In this document: positions 1 through 13,413 of the stretch, piece by piece | Layout of the letters: each line of letters begins with the position of its first letter | How positions within the stretch are numbered: the first letter of the stretch is position 1 | DNA from: Ascidia mentula | Lineage: Eukaryota > Chordata > Ascidiacea > Phlebobranchia > Ascidiidae | DNA length: 64,000 nucleotides | Assembly: GCA_947561715.1 (NCBI GenBank) | Contig: OX387203.1 | Coordinates: forward strand, 17,112,001 to 17,176,000 | Direction: 5' to 3' | The notes under the pieces: model-generated | What the model was told of the DNA's origin: nothing | The model's input: the letters and a program-made list of their open reading frames with translations, nothing else | The model's database searches: none | Program-made: the position numbers and the translations under genes

Positions 1-530
1 AACCCACAAAGGGTGATGGACGATGCGATTTATTTTTGATAGCTGACAAGACAGGACAGATTTGTCGGTACCACTTAGTAAACAGGCTGATTCCAGTTGT
101 CTGAATGCGCTACTGCTGCAGTTGCTTGAATATTCCTGATACTCAATTTGTATAAAAATCAAGTCTTAGGTGCAAAAAAAAACAGGCCTTAACTAGTTTA
201 AAAAGGAAAGTCCAAGCTAGTTGGCTATACCAATGCCGAACCAGACGTTTCAAACACCAACGTGTTCATTATCAGTGATAGAGAAGATAACAAACCAAAT
301 CTCATTTGATATTTAACAACATATGGGAAAATATGTTTCCGGGATTGTCTTATTTAAATACAATTAATCTCCATACATGTGGTCAATAACAATGGGTAGA
401 GATCGTTGCAACTGAGGAACGGAAATGTTCATAATTCCCGAAATCGATTTCCAGGATTTCATGTTGTACTTTACAAAAAAATTATAATTCAAAATTTAGT
501 CAAAATACGTTTTGTTTTTATCGTGACTCA

Positions 531-3500
531 GCAAAAGAAAGGAGGAATTTGTATCAAGTCGCCCAAGAGATGAGTCAGCAATTGGGACCGAAGTGGATCG
601 AATCGGCGAAAGTGCTGAAGGATCTTGAAATGGACGATATTCGGGAATTGGAACAAGGGGTTGTTTGTCAGCAAGATTATATCCGTATATTTTCTGTGGG
701 TACTTTTTACAGAATATTTGAACAAGCTTTTTGGATTTTATATTATTTTTAACACTGTATCTCTATGGATCTGTCTCTGAATTTTTAAATTACAAAATTT
801 AAGTAATGTTATTGAGGTGCAGATAGGTGTACACACTGTTTCGACGTGAAAAGCCTCATCAGTGCAACTGGTGATTGCGGCCACTGGACTATGTTTTACA
901 CTAGCAGGCGCATAAATTTCCATATTGTCGTGCGTTTTGATCAACGTCGAGCCTTGGGTACCCAAATAGGCACCACCGTGGGACGCAATATTGCTTGAAC
1001 AGTGCGTACTACAGTCTGCAGCTCAATGATTACGTTATGGCCCTGTTTGCTACGTTTCGGTCAATACGGATTCCACTTGGTGCACGTTCGCGCATTTTCC
1101 TTTCGTTGGACCGGAACGTCGAATTTCATAGAAAGCCTAAGGAGTTTTTGAGTTGAATTCTGCCTGGTCAGCAACAAACTGGGTTGTAACATGAAAGTGT
1201 AAAATTTATGGACAAAAGAAAAACATATCAAAGCGCGCGAGCTTTTAACAATAGGTTGTTTCAAACTGGGTCATTGGCGATAGGACAAAAAAATCAAATT
1301 TATAGTTTCGTAAGCTTTCGCGTTTGAAATACTTTGTTCTTCCGTCAAATATTATTTGTTTTCCAATACCTCCGCGCTTGGTCGGAAAAATTGAAGTAAC
1401 GTAAGAAAACGCGAGGCCAAATTTACAAACGGGGGCCGCGGAACAACAAGTTTCGAAAACCCTATTGTAGAACGCGCATTATTATAGCGTGCATTATTAG
1501 TTTTGTTTCAATTTTCCACCTTAATCTGAAGAACTATGATTGTGACGTCACAATATACAGAATGCTTTGACTGTCTCGTGTTCTAATTCATCCAGGGTTC
1601 GCCCCAAGAAGAGGAAGATGACGTCAACGACGCCGCAGAAAAACAAAAGGTAGAACGGGGTTAAAATTGAACACCGACCTACAGTTGTGTTAATTCGCCA
1701 ATTCCACATAACAGACACATGTAATGTCAAATTCCTTAACCTTATGAAGCTTTGCGTTCACAATCGATATCTTTTAGGGAAGAAAGAGCTATTTTGTCGC
1801 TGTAACTTTCACTGACTCTGTAGCTTGTTGATCAAGTTCTGCCTAACGAATTTTTTTTTCACTTTTCATTGCCACAGATTCACGAACTTCAGGAGGCAAG
1901 AGATGAACTCATATCATGCAGGGTATGAAATATGTGATTGGAACTCACGAACAATAACACTACTTTTCATGTGATAAGTTTATTATTGCATCCGAAACCC
2001 ATTTAACTCTAACTACCTTTTGCTAAAATTCTCCTCTTGCTCTAAATGAAAGTTAAACGTAGTTTTTCGTTGTAAATCACTTGATGAACACCTTGACGTC
2101 ATTTCTGGTCAGGTGACCACCAGCATTCGGGAGCTTGCGGGCGAAATGTTAGGGGGGAAGGACCCCCTGTTATTGGAGGAAAGTAACCTGGCGAGCATCA
2201 ACACAATGCATAGTGAGGTAATAATACGGGGTATTCTACACTAAAAAAGTATTGGTTTCGAACATGACAAAATGTCGATTCACAAAGCTTGATTTATTTA
2301 TAACCCATGCAATACAGTGTTTCTCAAACTTATTTTGTCTGCGAAACCCTGCAAGTTAACATGGGACTCCCAGAACGTCAAATACACATAAACGTTTTTC
2401 ATCAAAATTGTCATCTTTTGAGCTTTGTTCTGATGTGTTTATTGCTCAAAGGCTAAGCAGACATATTCAAAGGTCTCAAAAATCAGATAGTATCTCATGG
2501 AACCTTTCATGTTTGGCACCCACGACCCACTGTGACAAAAGTTGGTCCAATGAAATATTTAAAGTATTTGTTTAAAAAATAACTCACGAATAAATCGCAT
2601 AAACGAAACTTATCCAAGAATACAAGCGCACAAAAATTCAAACTTTTTTTTTCTTGTTGCTTTAAGCATTAACAAGTTTATGACGTCATAATAGATGGAA
2701 AATATGATGAAGAGTGTGACGGGATTTGTGAACAAAGCGCAAGCTGTGATTGGTTGTCAGACGGGGATGATGAACGAAGCGAACGAAGAGATTAAAAAGA
2801 ACCTCCCACTCAACGTTCAAAAGCAACTGGAAAAGGTTGGAGGGTGTTGGTTCAAATCCCGGCGGAAACGAGTTATTTGTTCGCATTCAAAGCAAGGGAT
2901 TTTAATACGTTTTGTCTTCCTGTTAAAAACTTGGTCTAAAGATAAGCATGAGGCCTTTCAAAAATAACTTCTAGTATTAAATGTGTGAGAATCTGAATCA
3001 CAATTGCGGAAGATTCAGTTATTATGTACAAAAAGCGCTTGCTTAACAGGGGTAGCTTGGTATAATTGATTTAAGAAATACTGATGATGCCAACAAACAC
3101 AGGCCAAATTTATCTAACAATTGAAAACCTTGTGAAACAAACGACTCAGGATTTGTTACAGAAGTTGTTGAATGTTTTCGCGACAAAGTCATTGGTGGCC
3201 GTGGAGCTGTCAGGAGATTTTGATAAAATAAAATAGGGTGGGAATATTTAGGAAAATTTTAAACTGAAAAACAAACTGGATTTTGAACAAAAAAATGGCA
3301 CCTAATACTCTTATTCTCAGAACTCCTGTTAAAAAATACTGTTGAGATTAACTTTATTGTGTTCGATCAGAACAAATCGAAGGGTGGAATTCCTTCACAA
3401 ACAAGTTTGCCGTGTTCCGAACACAGCCAGGAATGGAAGGACATGAGTTTGACGGAACAAGTAGGTTTTGGTTAGGTTAGAAAGTATTCGTTTACTTCTG

Positions 3501-6476
3501 ATTTCGGGTAGTATTCAGATTCTTCTGGTTTTGAGTAGTATTCGGTAACTATTGGTTTCAGGTAGTATTCAGTTACTTTTGGTTCCGGATAATATTCGAT
3601 TACTTTTGGTTTCGGGTAGTTTTCGATTACTACTAATTTCGGGTAATATTCTAATTAATATTACAAAACAAACAAGAATTTAAAGACACAACAAGAGTGC
3701 ATGAAATCCTATTATGCGACTGGTGACATCCTGATGGCTAAAAGTTACAACACAAACTTAAGTCTGCAAGCAGAGCCACCAAAAATTAGCTCAAAAATAT
3801 CTTTTCAGGCCATTTTTATTTTGTTTGTGATCTGTCTGGATTTCAAAAGAAAGAGGAAAACCGCAAATAAACATTTTGTTTAGATTCGTTGCAAGTTGAA
3901 GGTGGTGGAAGAATCGATGAAGACGAATATTAATGAAGTTATGAACGTTTACATCAATGAAGTCGCAAAACAAGTTGGTATTTGTAGAAAATTAACACAT
4001 CTTCTGTTATCACAACCTTAAAATGGCTAAAAAAAGTAAGACCGTGGTAAAAAATATATTCAATCGCACTTATTTGCACGCAGTTCAACATGTCTTGAAA
4101 TTTAGTAAGCTGCAGACAGGGTGTGTACACGCACTGTTTCGACCTGTGAGGTCTCATCAGTCCAGCTGTTGCAGTGGCACTGTGCTAGCTTTTACACTAG
4201 CAGGCACACTAGATTCCACTTTGTGGTACCTGTCCGGTCAACGTCTTGAAATTTACATCAGCAATATATCACAAACGCTGTCGTTATTGTTTCGCAATAA
4301 GAGACGTAAAAGACAAGAATGTCATAGCATCTCAAAAGATTACGTCATTGTATTAAGCACGCGGAGTACAGCGATATCCACACATCGATTCAAGACGATT
4401 CACGGCTTGAAATTAAGAAAGTTGTGGGCGATCCGGGATCAGCCGTGCGTAACATGCAAAATAAGGTCGAATCATCGGTGCGTTACATGGCAAGGGTCAC
4501 TCGCGCGGAAAGGGGTCCAACCAATCAGCTTCCGCGACACATTTCAACAGCTCAAGTTCAGGAAATGGGCGAAGGAGCGAATCTGGGTAAATTTCCCGCG
4601 TCTTTTGATAAAATTTAAATAGTGGAAAGAATTGCGAGGAACGAGGGTTCAAACCTCACCGGGAGCATGACTTTTCATATCTAGGTTAAACAAGTCAGTA
4701 AACCTATCGCAATACGATAGCTGTGATCGCCAAGCAAGGACCTGGGCAGTGGGGCGATCCTTCCAATCATGTCATTGCATGAAATGTTACTGCGTTGTAG
4801 GTTAAACTTATGAACAAATCGTTATTAGTGTACATGAATCTTGTCGTGAAATGAATGAGTGACGTTATTTGACCTGTTAACACATGTGAAGCCCACCAAC
4901 ACGCCGGACGACAAGTCGGCACTTGGACAGCGGTTGGCAGAAGGCCCACAAGGGTTTTCCACGCTCAAACTGCACCCGAGGAACCACAACAACCGCTCTC
5001 ACTTTTTGGACACGCGGCAACTGCGGCTCAAAAAAAATCCCAACAGCAAACGAAACCTTCCACGACTGACGGAGGTACGACGTTACTTTGTTTAAGGAAA
5101 CGAGTCGCTCGCGAAAGCTCGTGCTGTCAAATAGTAAACTTGTGTCGCGTGACATACAGGCGGCCGGGGAGGAGGTAGACCACGTGACTTCCAGTTGGCG
5201 CGCGTTCGACGAGCGAAATTAAAACCGGAACTCCGTGGGTTGGGAATGATCGTGAAGAGTAGTAAGTAGAAGAAATATCCGGTAATCCGACTTCTAGCTG
5301 CGATCCTAATCGGAACCTTTACAATTTGTACAAAACACGTGTCGCTAGTGGTTCGATAGTACGAGGGTAACGAGAAGTCACAGCGATATTAGAATTGAAT
5401 TGAACACATGAGAGGCTGACAGAGGGCATCGTGACTCACAAACTGTTAATTTTCCTTCTTATCCGCTCCATCAATATCGCCAATTGAAAACTATCTTAAG
5501 GCAGATCCCACATGCAAATGTCGGCAATTTCAGATGCATCGGAGTGTGAAATATTTTTCGTCGAAATTGTACTTGTTTTCCCGGAATTTTTTTAGCTGGA
5601 GTGCAGAGAGATGTTCCGCAAACGATTGCAGCAACTGGTTTGAACCGGATCGGTTCAATTGGCGCAGGACCGATTCCAATTCCGCTGACGCAATCTTACC
5701 AAGATCCAAGTAAGTGTGAAAATTGGTTTTCAATAAATAATTTCATAGCAAACTTGGACAAGTATTCCCTGGATCGTCGAATTACAGCTAAATTTCGATA
5801 ATTCCAAATGAATTTGAAAACTGAGTGAGCTCTAATTTTAGTTCTAACCTAATTAGTTCTGAATTTACATTGAATTGTTTTGTGTCGGAAATTTTTATTC
5901 CAATCTTATTTATAAACGCCTAACAAAATCTACTAAAATCTACGCAGAAATAATTTCAGTTTCGAAAAGAAAACTTAATATTATTTAAAACTATCAACGA
6001 AAAAATATTTCCTGGCGTTAATTTTCGCACACGTGATTGTTCAAACTTCGTGTGTTTCTCATGTAAGTTTCAAATTCACCAACAAACGAAGCTATTAATT
6101 GCCTGGACTGGTTACGTTAAAGTTTACTCGTGTTTCGTCACGTGACTAACATTTCAGGGCCGAGATTAAGATTTGGGGAGAATCGCGGGGAGGAACTGAT
6201 GACCTTCTCCGACATTCAACAACAACTTACTGTGCAAGCTGCTGTGAGTTATTTCAATCAAAACAACGGGACAACATTTATTTCTCACTTTTGCTGATCC
6301 AAGGCAGCAGGGTACAGTTATTTTATTTTCAGAAACCTCAACAAACGCGACGAACCGGAACAATCGAACGTTTTCGCTCGACCCCAACCCCCCACCAACC
6401 CATAGGTCCTACCATGATCATTTCCCATGCGGCCAAACAAGCGGCGAGGGATATAAAATTACCGAAAATATTTTGA
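531..6476 (+). CDS. unrecognised multi-exon protein (5' end not resolved)
   Basis: Exons supported by splice sites and phase are 1596-1649, 1878-1922, 2113-2217, 2695-2835, 3321-3460, 3884-3973, 4358-4586, 4892-5074, 5596-5709, 6158-6243 and 6333-6476, ending at a TGA. An upstream exon begins near 531 and ends between 658 and 698; a further small exon probably lies near 3158. The 531 exon encodes LYQVAQEM...LGPKWIESAKVL...DDIRELE, which resembles the first helices of a death-fold domain, but this is only a resemblance. The middle exons are acidic and helical (EEEDD, IHELQEARDEL) and look like coiled coil. The last third is rich in Gln, Pro, Thr and Arg and probably disordered. The start codon may lie before the window. 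I cannot name the family. The joins from 4358 onward are the firmest because every phase agrees. Confidence 0.6.
815..869 (-). ncRNA. degenerate type I hammerhead ribozyme copy A
   Basis: On the minus strand the core CTGATGA and GAAA are both present with a 13-nt stem II segment between them. Stem II is weakened and stem I keeps only the inner TGCA pairing. The cleavage triplet reads ATC. It lies in an intron of the upstream gene. It belongs to the same family as the intact copy at 17278-17330 and is probably inactive or weak. Confidence 0.55.
3478..3656. repeat. short tandem repeat, about 34-bp unit
   Basis: Five to six diverged copies of a unit of roughly 34 bp follow each other; each contains TTTCGGGTAGTATTC or a close variant. 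It sits in the intron between exons 3321-3460 and 3884-3973 of the first gene. The copies differ at several bases each, so the array is not recent. Confidence 0.7.
4108..4167 (-). ncRNA. type I hammerhead ribozyme copy B
   Basis: Read on the minus strand, the element has CTGATGA, a perfect 5-bp stem II (GACCT/AGGTC), GAAA, a stem III closing ACAG with CTGT, and a GTC cleavage triplet. Stem I pairs AGCTGGA with TGCAGCT at six of seven positions. All conserved core positions are present, so activity is plausible. It lies in the intron before the exon at 4358. Confidence 0.72.
4620..4670 (+). repeat. 3' fragment of a tRNA-like SINE
   Basis: The stretch ends with a T-arm-like hairpin (GAGG-TTCAAA-CCTC region) followed by CCGGGAGC, matching the 3' half of the fuller tRNA-like copy near 8786-8850. 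No A box is recognisable here, so the copy is truncated at its 5' side. It is intronic. Confidence 0.4.
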
Positions 6477-7691
6477 TGATAAATGAGAAAAAAACGGCAA
6501 TCGTGGATCGTTGATGGCTAGCTGACTGAAAAGGGCAAATAATTATGCACTTAAACTGCAACAAACACGCTGAAAATCGCTCTGGCAACAGCACATGCGT
6601 TCCTGTTCATTTAACCCCATGCGTCACCGGTTTGCTTTGTTACGTGCCTTTATTTATGACAGAGCCAAAAGAGCAAAACTTTTTTTGATAGAAATACTGA
6701 TATGTGGTCTGTGGCAGAAAAGCCTTGGTTTAACAATACATGGATTGTTCAGAGACTGCTCACTACACAACACAGTTGCTCAATTTCATGTATTGTGTAT
6801 TCAAAATAATTGCTTGATCAAAAATGCCCTCGTGCATAGAAAGATTATTCTTTGGAATATTCAATATCGAAAATGTGAAAATTACAATGGTTTCACAAAC
6901 TCGATTTGTTTAACACTGGAAAAAATACTGAATCGAAAAAATCACACGTACCTTTATGGCGAAACAACGGACCTTTGTTAAACAACGCAACGACCTCAAT
7001 AGACGCCAAAAATATTTGCATGAAAAAATCTCTAATATTACAAGCAATTACAACAATAATAATCACCTTATATGTGAAAAGAACAGATGAAGAGCACTTA
7101 ACGGTTAGTATTTAGGCATCGCAAGCATCAGAAAATCAAAAGCACGGTGATTGGTCGATAAAGACGTAGAATTGTTCACCGCTACAATGAAACACACGCC
7201 GCAGCACCAACGTTACACGAAATATGAAGATTAACAGGTCAGCGTTGGTTCATTTAAGACAACGTCCCTGAATAAAACCACCAAGAATTGCACCAATATA
7301 TGAATTGTGTCCACTTGGTCCTTATGTTTCTATAAACGGTTTTGTTAATTATCGCACAAAGGTCTGTGTATTCTCTCCTCTAGTTCACAAGATCTTCCCG
7401 AGAAGACCTTGCTCTGTACAGTCCCATTGAGAAGCAATATTTTTTTTTTATCTTTGAAGAATTTTAGGTCCCTTTGCAACTCATTAGAACCAAGCAACGG
7501 TCGTTGGGAAACAAGCGGAACAATTGCCAGATGCACTATTGCAGAAAGCCTTGAAAACAGGATTACTTTGGCTTAACCAGCTTAATTGTAAAACCTACAG
7601 TTTTGAGGGTTAATGGAAAACTAACAACACTTCAAAACAACAATTTTGATCAATTAACAGAAAATTGAAGACCACCGACCAATTTTGATTT
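6477..7691. other. intergenic stretch between convergent genes
   Basis: This holds the 3' flank of the first gene and of the FAAH-like gene, which converge here. Open frames of up to 128 codons on the plus strand have low-complexity, AT-driven composition and no recognisable domain. An AATAAA occurs near 7272 on the plus strand. I see no other feature. Confidence 0.5.
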
Positions 7692-10600
7692 CTATTTACT
7701 CAGCATGTTAATGGTAAGAGGTGGTGGCTTTAAAGTAATTTTTCGTTCTACATATTCAGCTACTTGAAAGATGAGGTCTTCCCTCCACCAGGATGACATT
7801 ATCTGAAATATCATTATTTATCAATTTGAAGGTGGGCTCAATCCGATGACCGTTATGTTTTATGATATATGAGGGGTTTTACCTGTAGTCCGATGGGTAA
7901 ACCTGATTGGTTGTAACCAACAGGAATTGAAAGACCTGGAATTCCTGTGAAGTTTCCTAGACCTGAAAACCTAAAATTATCGTTGATCAAATTAAAAATA
8001 GATGAGTTGTTGGTAGTAAATTATTAAGTTTTGCGATACATGATTTTGGTTAAATATGATATAATGAGTTGTATTGTATTTAATTATTTCTTTTAACATG
8101 AAGACCAACGCATCTAAATCGTGCTTTATAAATGAATTTGAACAGAAAAAAACAATATGTGCAAAACAAGCTGAGTTATTAAGTGTGTATTTAGCTGTTG
8201 TACCTCATATTCATGGTATCTTGATTTCCATTTGCAGCTCCATATTTTAAATCTCCAGGGTGAATCTCAGGTGCTGCATGAGCAGCTGTTGGGGTGACAA
8301 AAACATCAACTTGACTAAAAACCTCTTTCATTATGGAAATGTTTCTTGTACGCTGCTTGTTAGCTTGTATGTAATCGAATGCAGTTATATGTTGGGCCAT
8401 GTTGAACAGGAGCCTGTTTGGAAGTGTCTGAAATAGTCGTTAAATAACGGTGTCATGTGAAACTCAAACAGAACGGCAATTTTTTTTGTAAATAGGCCAC
8501 AAAAAGGGTACAGTTTCAAACAAGATTATTGCAATGACTTGATGTAATATGAAGTGTCAAATTTGGGTAATCCCCTGCAATTTGGATGATTATTAAGTAG
8601 TCTTCCATGTAAAAAACTCTTGGATTTTGATACAAATTTAACACTTTTCATCAATTGAATCAACAATTGAAACAGGTATTTAATACAGACAATTAAATAT
8701 ATGTTTCTGGAGGATGTGAAGGTTGCCTGACAAGTCATTTGCTTGCACACCACAGTGTACTTTGGCCACAATATACCACGTGAAACCGCTAAGCTTCTGT
8801 AGTACGTTGTTCGAGCCTGATTAGCCCAGGGTCGTGAGTTCAAATCTCACCGGGAGCTGGAAAAAATGGCTGATCCAGCTTGGCTGCAAAGCCTGCAAGC
8901 CCATTTCTGGAAATTTTGACCATTCAACACCAGCAAACAGAAGGATTTGAACACTATTTTTGCAATTCAAAAAACCCATCAATTCTCACCCATTGTTCAT
9001 AGTGATTGTTGTAATATTTGTTTCCGGACGTTGTCATCTCCGAAAGAATGGCTATTCTGTGACCAATGATGCATTGATCCAATTCCGCAATTTCAAACTC
9101 AACTATTTCAGCTCCAGAGTGCTTCAAGTGTTGAAAAGCTCTGTTGCAACTTTCGAGTACGTCAGGTTTGCAATGCTGAACACACAACATTGATATTACT
9201 TGAATCGACATAAATATAAAAGAAAATGCATAGAAAAACATGGTAAACTTTTTTTAAATTTGAAGTTGTAAAGTCATCAAGGATTCCGTTAACTTAAGAT
9301 TAAACAGCTTGTATGAAATGTACAACTTTATTTTTTGGGTTTTTAAAACACAATTTTTATATATGAATAAATTCGATATAAGCCTGCTTAAGCATCAACA
9401 AAACCAACATGTTATTCAAGCTTCAAATTCATGTTTTATTTGAAAAAGACTAAAAATGTGAGCAAAACTATCACCTCAAAGTAACGACGATCAATCCCAA
9501 TTTTTAATCCAGTGAGATCGTCTGCAAATGTAGGCAGAAGAACAGGGGGTTGGGTTGAACCCTGGGGGTATTTAGGGTCGGCACCAGCAAGTAGGGAGAA
9601 GATGGCTGCAGTATCTCTCACATTCCCACAAATTGGACCTTACGAAAAAAATTTAAACACATTTTAGGAGAAGTTTAAATGTTTTATTTGTAAAACTATT
9701 GAGTCATTTTAACATATAATGTCATGTGGCAGTGATTCCACTTTTTTCTATTGTGTTCTTGACCTAGAGTGTCTTGCCCTTGTAGTCAGTTTGTAGTGTA
9801 AGGAACAGTGGTGTTTTGATAAATATATTTTAACTTTATTAAAATAACACATGATAAAGTTCCGGGCCCAACTCTGTGTCTAAGACCAATTGTTTATTTG
9901 TTTTGTGGTCTACTAATAGATTTTGCTTTTTCAGTTTTGAGAAAAGGTTTATAGAATTAGAGCCCCTTTTAATGTTTTGTTTATGCTTCAGCTTTGGCCA
10001 CTCCTTCACAATTGTAGAAACCATTTTATTCTTAGAAAAGCAATTGAAATTAATTATGGTCATTAAGATGTAGACAGTAGTGGACACCGTTTCAACCAAT
10101 CCGATCTCATCAGTGTAGCTGGTGACTAAAGCAGTGTCCACTTTCTGCAACCCATTAATTATATTGAAACTATTCAGAAATCAAAAATTGAAGCAAAGAT
10201 GAAAACATTACAACTGAAAGATTTCACTAACCACAGTGAGAGACAGTATTTGCGTGACCGTGCATTCCACCAGCTGAAATTCTGCCATAAGTTGGTTTTA
10301 ATCCAAAAACTCCACAATAAGAAGCTGGAATTCTTACAGAACCACCACCATCGGAACCTAGGTTTTTGGGATCAAAGGTTTAGATTCCAAGTGAAAACAG
10401 CTACAAGAAAATATATATTAGGAAAAGTGGGAAGGCATTTATGTTACATTTCATCTGACAAATGAAAGTTTGTATCATCAGAATCACCTGATAACTTTAT
10501 GGCCAACAAAGATTTAGTAACAGATTTTTTTGATGTAATTTGTTTGATAAATTTCACACATGCTTGTAGGCACAGCAGTATCACTTATTTAAATCGAACA

Positions 10601-13222
10601 AGCTAAATAAAAAAACAACAATATGGACAAATATTCCAGATAATTAGCCACTAGTTCTCATTAAACACAACAAAAATTGTTACATTTCATCAAAGCAGTC
10701 AACAAGAAAGTTAATGTTGGGAAGAGCGAGACACATTTATGTTGTAGTTCACTAACAATGTGGTTAACAATGTTGAGCAGAAATAGAAAAAAGAGAACAT
10801 TAAGGAGAGAAAAATCAAAAACATTAGCAAAAATTCAAACCTAGCGCCACGGAAACAAGGCCGCACGAAACAGCAGCAGCAGAGCCTGAAGAGCTCCCTC
10901 CAGTGAAATGTTTTTCACTGTATGGGTTGTGACATCGTCCATAACCTCTGCAAAAAAAATAAAAAAATTTTGATTATTTAAATGCAAAAACATTTTTTTT
11001 AAATAAAAACACTTAAATTTGATGATAATTTTTCATCAATTTAATTCTGTCAACATATGATGTCTATTATATGGACTGAAATTGTGATCAGCATTCTTTA
11101 AAATTACCACTATGTGTTGTTTGTATAAAATCAAAAAACTGTTAGTAGTTACCACACAGTTAAACAAAAGAGAATATTATGATTGAAACTGTTTTTTTTT
11201 ATTTGTTTACTTATTTGTATTGTTTCCATTCGTTCCAAGGCCGAACTCGTGCATGTTCGCTACAGCGAAAATAACAGCACCAAGCTTGCGTAACTTAGCA
11301 ACCACGCTGCAATCTTCTTTGCAGCTGTTGTGTGAAAGAAAAGTTGTTCCACTACTACAAGTCAAACCTTTCTGCATAAATAACACAGTGAAATTATTAA
11401 TCAATGCACACCGATAAGATAAACTCAGAAAAATTCAGTTTTTTGAATATGAAAAGCACGAACAAAAATGAAAACCTACCGCAGGATATTCGTCTTTCAC
11501 AATAACAAGAATCCCATCAATAGGAGACAAAGTTGACTTGTTTTTGTATCTTTCTGTTGAAGCTTTGGCCATCTGCAAAATATACGCACAAAGAGATATG
11601 AAACACAAAAGTTCATCAGTTTAATTAGAACTGTGGGGTGATATTGGTGTGACTAAAGGCATTAAGTACCATCAAGATCAGGGTTTTTTTTCAATGAGGG
11701 TCAATATTATTCAGGTATATACAGATGTCCGGGCCAGACTTTTTTTCTTTGTAGTTTTTAGGCAAAAAATTTAATACACAACAACTCGACTAAACAACAA
11801 TCGTTTTGTTTTCCATACTAACATTTTTTTAAGAATATTTGTTTCATTTAAAAATGCCTAATTCAACACAATTTACAGTTACGGGTCACATAAAATGCCA
11901 AAGCGAGCCACATTTGTCCTGCAGGACACACTCAGGACACCCCTGATTTTGATTAAAAATGTCAAAAATCAGAATAAAATACATTGAAAAAAGTTACCTC
12001 CTTGACACTTTCAGCATCAAAGTCGATCACAATGTTGTACTTTTTAAGCTGTTTCAAAGCATTAAGGGACCTTTCTGCCATCTCATTTGGAGTCAATGAA
12101 CCATCTTTGTACAGGGAGACAATCTCTCCAATTGACACAAACTTAAAGGTCTCTTCAATAAGATTACATTTTGTTGAACAACGCAGTAATGTTTCATGCA
12201 AAACCATGATTGGATCACGCCACTGGACAGGTCCCCACTTACTTGGCAATCGCAGCTATGGCATTTTTCAGATAATTATAACGATTCCAAAAAACAATAC
12301 TTTGTGTTTTGATCAAATAATGTGAAACAGGAACTTACTAGATGTTTGATTGTTGCTGATAAGCTTTTCAATATCTTGGTCATTAAAAGGGGGAATTTTT
12401 TGGTCGTGTTTGGGCTGCATGTAAGCGGTCGGGTAAAAGGTGGGCATTTCTTCAAAGTGAGTTGAGCGAAAAGAGAAAAATTCCGCTCTTTCATCCAAAA
12501 ATTTCACCAACCAAAAGTGGCCGAAGAACTAAAAGCAATAAACAATTACTTAAAACAAAAGAATATTTTAACATTAACAAAATACTGAGAACAAACAGAC
12601 AGGCCCATATAAGCCGAAAATAAATTAATCATTTCAATCTATTTGTCATCAGAATTATAGGTAAATTCGTTTGTTAGTGTTCCTTTGTATAAAATTGTAT
12701 ACAATTATCAATTTAAACATCCTATCTAAACTTAGACACATTTTAATGCAATAATGTAATTCGTTATCTTTTTACCCCACTAGTTATCTGCTAGGGAAGT
12801 AACTTACTGAACTTGTCAACTTGATTGCAATCTTCAATAAGAAACCTCTTGCAGGTTTAATCTAGTAAAAAAATGTTTCAAATTGTATTACTGATAAATG
12901 TTTAAAAACAAAAAAAAGATAACATCATAATAGTATATATATTTTAAATTTCTTTGTATATTTTAAATGTATTTTGGAAACACCTGGCTATATTTCTACA
13001 ATAAGGTTTTAAAGTGTGATTTAAGCATAATTTCACAACAAAATTTATGTTGGAAATTACAAAGCAAAAAAAACTCACAGGGATATTTTTCTTTGTGTAA
13101 CTTTTGTCATCATAACAATCTTTCTTGCGATTGACGAAACTTTTTGGTCCACGTCCATATCGTCGCACAAAAATAAACCAAAACAAAACTGAACAAATTA
13201 ACACTGAGGCGAGAATCTCCAT
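7692..13222 (-). CDS. fatty acid amide hydrolase-like amidase (plant-type)
   Basis: Amidase-signature serine hydrolase. Exons with matching phases, 3' to 5': 7692-7802, 7883-7970, 8204-8427, 8990-9175, 9475-9638, 10232-10357, 10841-10947, 11211-11371, 11480-11572, 11998 to about 12240, 12339-12528, a short exon near 12811-12850, and a first exon ending near 13079. The start at 13222 gives a single N-terminal hydrophobic segment ([16 protein letters not shown]), consistent with membrane anchoring. The catalytic Lys lies in VIVKDEYP (exon 11480), the cis-Ser and nucleophile in [10 protein letters not shown] (exon 10841), followed by [10 protein letters not shown]. As recalled, the layout resembles plant FAAH more than mammalian FAAH1. 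The family hydrolyses N-acyl amides; the substrate here is inferred. Phases around the 12240/12339 junction and the second exon did not reconcile, so a tiny exon may be missing. Confidence 0.85.
8786..8852 (+). repeat. tRNA-derived SINE or tRNA pseudogene
   Basis: The segment can be laid out as a tRNA: an A-box-like TAGTACGTTGTTCGAG, an anticodon-arm-like CCTG/CAGG hairpin, a perfect 5-bp T arm (GTGAG/CTCAC around TTCAAAT), then CGGGAGC. The 5' acceptor strand (GCTTCTG) no longer pairs well. It lies in an intron of the FAAH-like gene on the opposite strand. Similar 3' pieces occur near 4640 and possibly 2850 and 20810, which favours a SINE over a true tRNA gene. Confidence 0.55.
10066..10120 (-). 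ncRNA. type I hammerhead ribozyme copy C
   Basis: Minus-strand CTGATGA and GAAA are intact and the cleavage triplet is GTC. Stem II pairs GATC with GGTT using wobble pairs, and stem III closes ACGG with CTGT. Stem I (AGCTACA with TACATCT) is disrupted. It lies in an intron of the FAAH-like gene, on the coding strand. Confidence 0.55.
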
Positions 13223-13413
13223 TTATATTTTTTTCTACCACACCTAACACACACACAAATATATGCCGATCTTATTTCATACAAATTATGTCTCAGAATA
13301 AAACAGAAGACATAATGATACATTATACTTTTTTCAAAATGTTTTATGTTTTGGTTTGAAAATAAAGCATGCAAGAGTTTATTGAAATTGTGAAAAACAC
13401 TAAAGAAATGAGT

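Noticed and set aside
4023..4622. 199-codon plus-strand open frame
   Set aside because: It runs through an intron containing a hammerhead repeat and uses the wrong frame of the real exon at 4358-4586.
8786..8852. Functional tRNA gene
   Set aside because: The acceptor stem does not pair and the anticodon arm is poor; similar 3' pieces occur elsewhere, so a SINE is more likely.
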